Positions 1-6,222 of a stretch of DNA of 6,770 nt are shown one piece after another. Each line of letters begins with the position of its first letter. Positions within the stretch are counted from its first letter, which is position 1. The position numbers and the translations under genes were made by a program. The stretch is taken from positions 1-6,770 of the forward strand of contig CANFQR010000079.1 of the NCBI GenBank assembly GCA_947449125.1, given 5' to 3'. This DNA comes from Bacteroidota bacterium (lineage in GTDB: Bacteria; Bacteroidota; Bacteroidia; B-17B0; Aurantibacillaceae). The notes below the pieces were generated by a model. That model searched no databases. It had not been told where the DNA came from and saw nothing but the letters and a program-made list of their open reading frames with translations.

Positions 1-1
1 A

Positions 2-1729
2 TTTGGCGCTAATGGCCCTCGTCAATGGGGAACTTATTATGGTGGCACAGGTGATGATCAAGGTTTATGTAGTTCTTTAGACGCTAGCGGAAACATTTAT
101 TTGACTGGCCATACAACAAGTTCAGGAACAACTATTGCTACGGTAGGAAGTCATCAATCTTTAAATGGTGGGTTGGCTGATGCGTTTCTTGCAAAATTTA
201 GTACCTGTATAACTAATTTAAATATATCTCCTTCCTCATCAGCAATTTGCATTGGTAATTCGCTAACATTAACAGCTTCAGGCGCTGACACATATACTTG
301 GCTGCCAGGAAACAACACTAATTCAATACTTACTCTTACGCCAACCCTTACCAACAACTATACTTTAATTGGCGGTGCTTTAGGCTGTCCAAATGTAACT
401 ACAAGCATTTCTATAGTGGTTAATTCTCTACCTTTAATTACAACTAACAGCGGCACAACTTGTATGGGACAAAACTTTACTATAACCCCTACCGGGGCTT
501 TAACCTATACTTATAATGGAGGTAGTTCAGTTGTTACTCCTACCACAAATAGTACATACACCATAACAGGTACAGACTCGAATGGATGTGTTTCTAACCC
601 AGGTGCAGTTAGTAGCATTACTGTTGTGGCACCTTCTATTGCTTCGAATAGTGGCAGTATTTGTGCTGGAGAGAGCTTTACTATTAATCCATCAGGTGCG
701 GTTACTTATACCATTTCGGGTTTATCTTCCGTGGTTTCACCCACAACTACTACTTCATATACAGTTGTAGGTACCGATGTTTCTGGCTGTATAAACTTTA
801 TTGGCTCTATCAGCACTGTTACCGTAAATCCACTACCTGTTCTGACTGTAAACAATGGTTCAATTTGTATGGGGCAAACCTACACTATTTTGCCTTCAGG
901 AGCGAGTACTTATACCTTCTCTAGCGGGAACGCACTGGTAACGCCTACAGCTAATACATCATACACAATAAATGGAACAAGCCCTTATGGTTGTATTTCA
1001 GCTAGCCAAGCAGTATGCAGCGTTACGGTAAATCCTTCCCCTATTATCAGCGTAAACAGCGGAACAATTTGTTCTGGCGAGTCTTTTACATTAACCCCTG
1101 GTGGCGCAATAACTTACACTTACTTCGGAGGAAATGCGGTGGTGAGTCCCACTGTATCTGCCTCCTATTCTGTTAACGGAATCAACTCTTTTGGCTGTTA
1201 TGCTGCAAATCCCGCCATAAGTAATGTCACAGTATTATCAACTCCATACATTAATGCTATTTCAAATCAAAGTATCCTTTGTGCTGGAGAATCTGCTACC
1301 CTCACAGGAATTGGTGCCACGAATTACACCTGGAGTACTGGTGCTATTGGGAGTAATGAAGTGGTTTCGCCTACTGTAACAGTAACCTATACTGTTAGCA
1401 GTATGAATGCTAATGGGTGTATTGGAAATGCCGTAATTACACAAAGTGTAGATGCCTGTGCGGGAATTAATTCACACGAGAAATCAAATTTACAAATTAG
1501 GCTATTTCCTAACCCTAACTCTGGTATATTGCAAATTGGTTTAAATGAAACAGATAGGTTGATTTATTATGAAATTTATAATTCAATTGGACAAAAGCTA
1601 ACTTTAAAAACCCAACACAATACTTCTATACCAATTGATCTTTCTGAAATCGCTAACGGACTATATTTCATTAGAATTTTTATGCAGGATGATATGAATG
1701 GTGTAGTCACCAAGTTTATTAAAGAATAA
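2..1729 (+). CDS. Secreted SBBP/Ig-like repeat protein with T9SS type A sorting domain (5' truncated)
   Basis: The reading frame is open from base 2 to the TAA at 1727-1729, and the true start lies upstream of the window. The first ~68 codons (2-205) form a beta-propeller SBBP-type repeat: WGTYYGG, GDD.G, LDASGNIYLTG and DAFLAKF are all visible. The opening FGANGPRQW looks like the junction from an earlier copy, so more propeller repeats should lie upstream. Six Ig/PKD-like domains follow (215-1450), each built around ICxG...YT...SYT..G...GC. The last ~79 residues (1490-1726) are a type IX secretion sorting domain with FPNPNSG, an IANGLYFIRI-like strand and terminal TKFIKE. Proteins of this build are exported by Sec and then by T9SS, and are either surface-anchored or released. 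Binding partner and function are unknown; adhesion is only a guess. No operon partner is visible, since the next gene downstream is a tRNA on the opposite strand. Confidence 0.93.
   Translation, partial: FGANGPRQWGTYYGGTGDDQGLCSSLDASGNIYLTGHTTSSGTTIATVGSHQSLNGGLADAFLAKFSTCITNLNISPSSSAICIGNSLTLTASGADTYTWLPGNNTNSILTLTPTLTNNYTLIGGALGCPNVTTSISIVVNSLPLITTNSGTTCMGQNFTITPTGALTYTYNGGSSVVTPTTNSTYTITGTDSNGCVSNPGAVSSITVVAPSIASNSGSICAGESFTINPSGAVTYTISGLSSVVSPTTTTSYTVVGTDVSGCINFIGSISTVTVNPLPVLTVNNGSICMGQTYTILPSGASTYTFSSGNALVTPTANTSYTINGTSPYGCISASQAVCSVTVNPSPIISVNSGTICSGESFTLTPGGAITYTYFGGNAVVSPTVSASYSVNGINSFGCYAANPAISNVTVLSTPYINAISNQSILCAGESATLTGIGATNYTWSTGAIGSNEVVSPTVTVTYTVSSMNANGCIGNAVITQSVDACAGINSHEKSNLQIRLFPNPNSGILQIGLNETDRLIYYEIYNSIGQKLTLKTQHNTSIPIDLSEIANGLYFIRIFMQDDMNGVVTKFIKE
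215..1450 (+). repeat. Six tandem Ig/PKD-like domains within the secreted protein
   Basis: Six protein-level repeats of about 66-72 residues, approximately at 215-421, 422-628, 629-826, 827-1030, 1031-1234 and 1235-1450. Each has an early Cys in I/T-C-x-G and a late Cys in a GC motif, plausibly forming one disulfide per domain. The Cys-to-Cys spacing is 46 residues in repeats 1 and 6 and exactly 42 in repeats 2-5. Repeats 1 and 6 have Trp in the YTW motif, where repeats 2-5 have Tyr, Ile, Phe and Tyr. The DNA of the copies is well diverged, so the duplication is not recent. Assignment to the Ig/PKD-like class is from pattern recognition; the exact Pfam family was not tested. Confidence 0.85.
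1490..1729 (+). other. T9SS type A C-terminal sorting domain (sub-feature of the secreted protein)
   Basis: The final 79 residues start with LQIRLFPNPNSG and continue through a YYEIYNSIGQKL strand, IPIDLSEIANGLYFIRI and the end TKFIKE. This order (PNP-G, a Y/V-x-(I/L)-x-N-x-x-G-Q strand, L..G.Y...., and a lysine-containing C-terminus) is the standard Por secretion tail of Bacteroidota. The tail is normally cleaved during type IX export, with the mature protein anchored or released. Confidence 0.92.
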
Positions 1730-1931
1730 TTTTTAAAACAACGAATTAAAAAACAATATTTTTATTTACTGATTAAATTTATTATTTCAGTTAGCAATAC
1801 TCTCGCAGATTAACTAATAATTAAATGTTACAAATTAAACTCTTTTGAAAGAATTATTTTCAGTGTTTTTTATTTCGAATTTTTTAGCAAGGCCTTAAAA
1901 AAACCTCGATAAATTAAAACTATTTCAAAAC

Positions 1932-1965
1932 AAAAAACCCTTTCAAAATTGAAAGGGTTTTTTTG
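1932..1965 (-). terminator. Rho-independent terminator, potentially bidirectional
   Basis: A perfect inverted repeat has arms 1932-1946 and 1949-1963, with core CCCTTTCAA paired to TTGAAAGGG and flanking A6/T6 tracts. Read on the minus strand it begins one or two bases after the tRNA-Gln 3' end and finishes in a T run, which makes it the tRNA terminator. The symmetric A and T tracts mean it can also stop plus-strand transcripts arriving from the secreted-protein gene, which would then carry a ~200-base 3' untranslated region. Confidence 0.88.
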
Positions 1966-2036
1966 TTGCCCGAGCTGGATTCGAACCAACATAGTCAGAA
2001 CCAAAAACTGAAGTCCTGCCCTTAGACGATCGGGCA
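1966..2036 (-). tRNA. tRNA-Gln (anticodon UUG)
   Basis: On the minus strand a full cloverleaf can be folded. The acceptor TGCCCGA pairs with TCGGGCA over 7 bp. The D arm is GTC(T)AAGGGCA(G)GAC. The anticodon stem TCAG/CTGA closes on loop TTTTGGT, giving anticodon TTG at 2002-2004 (complement). The variable loop is 4 nt, and the T arm GTTGG/CCAGC encloses TTCGAAT. This gives 71 nt including an A discriminator at 1966. CCA is not encoded (CAA follows), so it must be added by tRNA nucleotidyltransferase. The innermost anticodon-stem pair (31-39) is T·T, a mismatch. Its own promoter and terminator flank it closely, so it is a single-gene transcription unit. Confidence 0.95.
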
Positions 2037-2053
2037 TTTTACTTTTAAGACTG

Positions 2054-2083
2054 CAAAAATACAATTTTTTTAATTCTATCAAA
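2054..2083 (-). promoter_or_regulatory. Promoter of tRNA-Gln, Bacteroidota type
   Basis: On the minus strand the -33 box TTTG lies at 2083-2080 and the -7 box TATTTTTG at 2061-2054, an exact match to TAnnTTTG. The two are separated by 18 bases, close to the family consensus of about 19. The transcript would start near 2048, leaving a leader of about 11 bases before the tRNA. The call rests on consensus matching only. Confidence 0.68.
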
Positions 2084-2127
2084 TATTTTTATGAAAAAAA
2101 CGTTCTAAATTAACTCAAGTAAAATAC

Positions 2128-2135
2128 TATCTTCG
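2128..2135 (+). promoter_or_regulatory. Probable -7 promoter box of the DUF2723/GT117 gene
   Basis: TATCTTCG differs from TAnnTTTG at one position and is followed by CAAC. Its end is 17 bases before the ATG at 2153, so the leader would be only about 10 bases. No good TTTG -33 box is present about 19-21 bases upstream; the nearest weak candidate is TTCT at 2103-2106. There is no Shine-Dalgarno sequence, only an A-rich stretch (TTAAAAA) before the start, as is usual in this phylum. Confidence 0.45.
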
Positions 2136-2152
2136 CAACACGATTAAAAACT

Positions 2153-5100
2153 ATGATGACAAAAGAATTTATCAGATTAAATAATATTATTGGTTGGGTA
2201 ATTTGGGCTATCGCAACAATAACCTATTGTAGTACTATTGAACCAACTGCAAGTTTTTGGGACTGTGGAGAATATATTGCTTGTGCTTACAAACTAGAGG
2301 TAGGTCACCCACCGGGAGCACCATTTTTTCTGCTCGTAGGTAGATTTTTCTCGTTGCTAGGTGGCGACAACCCTGCAACAGCAGCTATGATGGTTAATAT
2401 CATGAGTGCATTATCAAGTTCATTTACAATATTATTTTTATTCTGGACTATTACCCGACTTGGAATAAAAGTTTACGCTAAAAAAGTGGCAGAACTCGAA
2501 AAACCTAAACAATGGGCCATATTAGGTGCTGGCATTATTGGCTCTTTAGCATATACCTTCTCTGATTCATTTTGGTTTAGTGCTGTTGAGGGCGAAGTTT
2601 ATGCCATGTCGGCTTTGTTTACAGCAATTGTTTTTTGGGCAATTTTAAAATGGGATGAAGAAGACTCTAGCAACCCAACAAGCGCTCTGCGCTGGTTAGT
2701 TTTAATAAGTTATTTAATTGGTATTTCAATTGGTGTTCACTTATTAAACTTATTAGTTATTCCGGCAATTGCATTTGTTATTTACTTTAAAAAATATAAG
2801 TTTTCATGGAAAGGTTTTTTTATTGCCGGAATTTCCTCTGTTTTACTTCTGGGCTTTGTTCAAAACCTTATTATTCCGAAAGTAGTAAAATTTGTCAGCG
2901 ATTACGAAGTTTTCTTCACTAACAAGTTAAATTTTGGATACAGCGTAGGTACTGTTATCTTTTTTCTTCTACTGATATTATCATTAACATTTTTAATTTT
3001 ATATACCGTTAACAAAAAAGAACAGCATTATAAAATTGGGTTTTACTCTGGCATAATATTATCCTTGTTGGCTATTATCACCGCCCCAAGTGGAGGCGGC
3101 ATGTTTACAAGATTAATAATGCTTGGCGGAATTTTGTTTGCAATCAATAAATTCAAAACTAAAACCGTGTCACTAAATGCAGTGTTTTTAAGTTTTGCTA
3201 CATTGTTAATTGGTTATTCCTCATTCTTTGTATTAGTAATTCGTTCGCAGGCAAATACACCAATGGATGAAAACGACCCTGAAAACGCACCTAACATGCT
3301 GTCTTATTTACTACGCGAGCAGTATGGCGATTGGCCTGTGTTATATGGTCAATATTATAATGCGCCTACAGTCTCTAAAAGTGAATTCGGAAGTGGCGAC
3401 CCTATTTATGCAAAAGACGAAAAGAACAAAAATTACAAAGTAATTGACACCAGAAAAAATTCTATCCCAAAATATCAAAAAGAATTTTGTACAGTTTTTC
3501 CGAGAATGTGGAGCGGTCAAAGCCATCACGAATCTGCCTATAAATATTGGGGAAATGTGGCAGAAAATCATAAAACCAAAACGGTTGAAGGCAGCAACGG
3601 AGAACCTTCTACAATCGAAATACCAACAATGGCAGCAAATCTCACGTATTTCATCGCTTATCAGGTTAAGTTTATGTATTTGCGTTATTTCTATTGGAAT
3701 TTTATTGGGAGACAAAACGACGTGCAGGGATTAATGCGCAACTCAATGGAAGGAAATTGGGTTACAGGATTTAAAGGATTTGATGATTTATTATTAGATT
3801 CTGACACTTCACAAAAAATTTACCGCGACAAAAATAATTTTGCTGAAAATCATTTTTATGCATTGCCGTTTATTTTGGGTTTATTAGGTATGTTTTTTCA
3901 TTTTAAGCGCAATAAACCTGATGCGTGGATAGTGTTAAGTTTCTTTTTACTCACTGGTTTAGCCATTGTAGTTTATCTTAATCAAACACCATACCAGCCT
4001 CGCGAACGTGATTATGCTTATGCCGGAAGTTTTTACGCGTTTGCCATATGGATAGGTTTTGGAGTTCTCTTTATTTATGATTTATTAAGTAAAAGAGCTG
4101 CCAGTATGGGAATTGCTCTGGGCTCAACAGCATTAAGTATGGTTGTGCCAGTTATTATGGCTAAAGAGGGCTGGAACGACCATGATCGTTCATTAAGAAC
4201 CATGTCAAGAGACTGTGCCATTAATTACCTTCAGAGTTGTGCTCCAAATGCCATTTTATTTACCAACGGAGACAACGATACTTTCCCGTTATGGTATGCT
4301 CAAGAGGTTGAAGGAATCAGAACAGATGTTCGTGTAGTAAATTTAAGTTTATTGCAAACCGATTGGTACATTAAACAAATGCGAAGAGCTGCCTATGATA
4401 GTAAACCGGTTCCATTTACAATTCCGGAAGAAAAATTAGAGGCATCAAAGCTAGAGTACCTTATTGTTAATAATCAAAATACAAATTATTTAAATTTAAA
4501 GGAAGCACTCACTGATGCAATAAGTGATGACCCAGCCAGTAAATACGATAATGGTGGCGATTTAATTGACATTATTCAGTCTAATAAGTTTTATGTAAAT
4601 GTTGATAGCCTTAAAGTAATGAGAAATAAAGTTATCAATGTTAAAGATACTGCCAGATTAGCTAAAAGAATCAAGTGGGATTTAGGCGGAAGAAATTACA
4701 TCACAAAAAATGATTTAATGGTGCTTGATTTAGTTGCAAACACTAAATGGGATAGACCTATTTATTTTGCCGTAACTACTGGAGACGATGCTTATGTAGG
4801 TCTTCAAAAATACTTCCAACTAGAAGGTTTAGCATACAGATTGGTGCCTATTAAGCAAACCGAAATGGAAGAGTCACAAGGCGGGAGAGTAAATACAACA
4901 GCTATGTACGACAATGTGATGAATAAGTTTTTATGGGGCGGCATGGACAAAAAAGGAATTAATCTTGACGAGAATTGTATTCGCATGACCGGAAATTTAA
5001 GAATGCAAATGAGTGTATTGGCAAGCGCGTTAATAAATGAAGGAAAAAATAAAAAAGCAAAAGAGGTTTTAGATAAATGTCTTGAAGTAATGCCTGACGA

Positions 5101-5425
5101 AAATATTCCGTTTGATGCTACAATTTTTACAGTTTGTGCAGGCTATTATCAGATTAACGAAATTAAAAGAGCAAATGAATTAGCTAAAAAACTTTTCGAT
5201 ATTTTTGAAGGAGATTTAAAAATTTATAATGCTCAAAACCCAAAACGCAGAGTGGCATTTGGCAGAGAAATAAACCAATCTCAGGAAATTCTCAAACGTT
5301 TAACAGGTCTAACTCAGCAGTTTAAGCAAAATGAACTTTCAAAAGATTTCATGGCGCGCGTTTCGGCAATAATTCCTCCAGAAGAAATTGCCCCTGAAGG
5401 ACAACAAGTTCCAGAAATGAAATAA
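2153..5425 (+). CDS. DUF2723 / glycosyltransferase family 117 membrane protein (protein O-mannosyltransferase type)
   Basis: This 1090-residue polytopic inner-membrane protein matches the DUF2723 (GT117) family. The N-terminal half is hydrophobic, with membrane segments near residues 10-29, 80-103, 122-140, 148-166, 181-210, 221-240, 265-286, 296-333 and 340-364, and more near 568-583, 590-608, 625-644 and 650-670. The hallmark FWDCGEYI (D37, E40) followed by GHPPGAPFF (51-59) sits in the first extracytoplasmic loop, where GT-C enzymes carry their catalytic acid. RERDYAYAGSFYAF (617-630) and NGDNDTFPLWYAQE (705-718) are other family-like blocks. The soluble C-terminus (671-1090) ends in TPR-like helices (~950-1020). 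The human relative TMEM260 O-mannosylates Ig-like IPT domains; a lipid-linked sugar donor and protein acceptor are likely here, but the substrate is not shown. The start is ATG-ATG, and the second ATG at 2156 is equally possible. It stands alone between a promoter box and a terminator. Confidence 0.92.
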   Translation: MMTKEFIRLNNIIGWVIWAIATITYCSTIEPTASFWDCGEYIACAYKLEVGHPPGAPFFLLVGRFFSLLGGDNPATAAMMVNIMSALSSSFTILFLFWTITRLGIKVYAKKVAELEKPKQWAILGAGIIGSLAYTFSDSFWFSAVEGEVYAMSALFTAIVFWAILKWDEEDSSNPTSALRWLVLISYLIGISIGVHLLNLLVIPAIAFVIYFKKYKFSWKGFFIAGISSVLLLGFVQNLIIPKVVKFVSDYEVFFTNKLNFGYSVGTVIFFLLLILSLTFLILYTVNKKEQHYKIGFYSGIILSLLAIITAPSGGGMFTRLIMLGGILFAINKFKTKTVSLNAVFLSFATLLIGYSSFFVLVIRSQANTPMDENDPENAPNMLSYLLREQYGDWPVLYGQYYNAPTVSKSEFGSGDPIYAKDEKNKNYKVIDTRKNSIPKYQKEFCTVFPRMWSGQSHHESAYKYWGNVAENHKTKTVEGSNGEPSTIEIPTMAANLTYFIAYQVKFMYLRYFYWNFIGRQNDVQGLMRNSMEGNWVTGFKGFDDLLLDSDTSQKIYRDKNNFAENHFYALPFILGLLGMFFHFKRNKPDAWIVLSFFLLTGLAIVVYLNQTPYQPRERDYAYAGSFYAFAIWIGFGVLFIYDLLSKRAASMGIALGSTALSMVVPVIMAKEGWNDHDRSLRTMSRDCAINYLQSCAPNAILFTNGDNDTFPLWYAQEVEGIRTDVRVVNLSLLQTDWYIKQMRRAAYDSKPVPFTIPEEKLEASKLEYLIVNNQNTNYLNLKEALTDAISDDPASKYDNGGDLIDIIQSNKFYVNVDSLKVMRNKVINVKDTARLAKRIKWDLGGRNYITKNDLMVLDLVANTKWDRPIYFAVTTGDDAYVGLQKYFQLEGLAYRLVPIKQTEMEESQGGRVNTTAMYDNVMNKFLWGGMDKKGINLDENCIRMTGNLRMQMSVLASALINEGKNKKAKEVLDKCLEVMPDENIPFDATIFTVCAGYYQINEIKRANELAKKLFDIFEGDLKIYNAQNPKRRVAFGREINQSQEILKRLTGLTQQFKQNELSKDFMARVSAIIPPEEIAPEGQQVPEMK

Positions 5426-5436
5426 TTAATTTATAT

Positions 5437-5470
5437 AAGAGCAAAGTAAATTACTTTGCTCTTTTAATTT
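5437..5470 (+). terminator. Rho-independent terminator after the DUF2723/GT117 gene
   Basis: Perfect 13-bp arms AAGAGCAAAGTAA (5437-5449) and its complement (5451-5463) enclose a single central base and are followed by TTTAATTT. The hairpin starts 12 bases after the stop codon. It separates this gene from the deacetylase downstream, although read-through is possible, and it may also act on the opposite strand. Confidence 0.85.
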
Positions 5471-5515
5471 AAAGCTCAAAAGATTAAAGCATAAAATTTT
5501 AATTTATAAAATAGC

Positions 5516-6139
5516 TTGAAAAATTTTCTACTTATTCAACCTAAAAAGTTTCTAAACTTAATTTATAGAAACGCTATTTGGCGCCTTAATACAACAGAAA
5601 AAATAATTTACCTCACTTTTGATGACGGTCCAATAAAAGAATTAACAGATTGGGTATTAGATGAACTTCATAAACATCAAGCAAAAGCTACTTTTTTTTG
5701 TGTTGGCGCAAATATTTTAAAAAATCCCGAAATTTTTAATCGTATAGTTCAAGAGGGCCACATGGTTGCCAACCACACCATGTTTCACCCAAAAGGTTTT
5801 AAAACCAAAACATCTCTCTATTTATCAGAAGTTGAAACTTGCGAAAAATTAATTAAGAATAAACTTTTTCGTCCTCCATACGGCCAACTAAAACAAAGCC
5901 AGTATAAAGCTTTACTTAAAAATAATTTTAAACTAGTGTTTTGGGATGTGATAAGTTATGATTACGAAAAAATCAGTGAAAAAGCCTGCTTAAACAATGT
6001 CATTAAATATACCAAACCCGGAAGCATTGTTTTGTTTCACGATAATTACAAAGCCGAAAAAAATTTACGTTATGCCTTGCCCCTTTTTCTTAAACACTTT
6101 TCGGCTTTAGATTATAAATTTAAAGCAATTGAAATTTAA
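5516..6139 (+). CDS. Polysaccharide deacetylase family protein (NodB homology domain), TTG start
   Basis: This 207-residue protein is essentially one NodB-type carbohydrate esterase 4 domain, a metal-dependent enzyme that removes N-acetyl groups from polysaccharides. All five family motifs are present: TFDDGP (34-39; D36 expected base, D37 metal ligand), NHTMFH (86-91; H87 and H91 metal ligands), RPPYG (119-123), FWDVISYDY (142-150, with Tyr150 where Trp is usual) and LFHD (173-176; H175). The enzyme should therefore be active. The start must be non-ATG: an in-frame TAA lies at 5507-5509, the first in-frame ATG is Met83, after motif 1, and TTG at 5516 gives an N-terminus of typical length. 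No signal peptide or membrane segment is evident, so the site of action is unclear. It lies 90 bases after the GT117 stop, beyond a terminator, and no clear promoter was found. The substrate cannot be inferred. Confidence 0.9.
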   Translation: MKNFLLIQPKKFLNLIYRNAIWRLNTTEKIIYLTFDDGPIKELTDWVLDELHKHQAKATFFCVGANILKNPEIFNRIVQEGHMVANHTMFHPKGFKTKTSLYLSEVETCEKLIKNKLFRPPYGQLKQSQYKALLKNNFKLVFWDVISYDYEKISEKACLNNVIKYTKPGSIVLFHDNYKAEKNLRYALPLFLKHFSALDYKFKAIEI

Positions 6140-6222
6140 TGACCTCTAGTAATATTGTGAAAAAAAATTAAATTAGATTTTAATGCTATTAAAACCAAAT
6201 GTTGGTGTTATCTTTATATAGA

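Noticed and set aside
154..1444. Short open frames at 154-357 (-), 582-770 (+) and 1262-1444 (-)
   Set aside because: All are shadows of the secreted repeat protein; their composition mirrors the Ser/Thr/Gly-rich codons of the real frame.
215..1450. Possible CRISPR-like or DNA-level tandem repeat
   Set aside because: The periodicity is at the protein level; the nucleotide copies are diverged and about 200 bases long, with no spacers.
1870..2082. 70-codon minus-strand open frame across the tRNA
   Set aside because: It reads through the tRNA-Gln gene and its terminator, so it cannot be a protein gene.
3341..3715. 124-codon minus-strand open frame inside the GT117 gene
   Set aside because: It lies wholly antisense to a strongly supported coding region, has no recognisable domain and no promoter; it is a shadow frame.
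3444..3734. 96-codon plus-strand open frame in another frame of the GT117 gene
   Set aside because: It overlaps conserved coding sequence and the product has no family resemblance.
4804..4986. 60-codon minus-strand open frame
   Set aside because: Antisense shadow of the GT117 C-terminal domain.
6178..6194. Inverted repeat TTTTAAT-GCT-ATTAAAA after the deacetylase gene
   Set aside because: The 7-bp stem is all A/T and no T run follows, so it is too weak to call a terminator.
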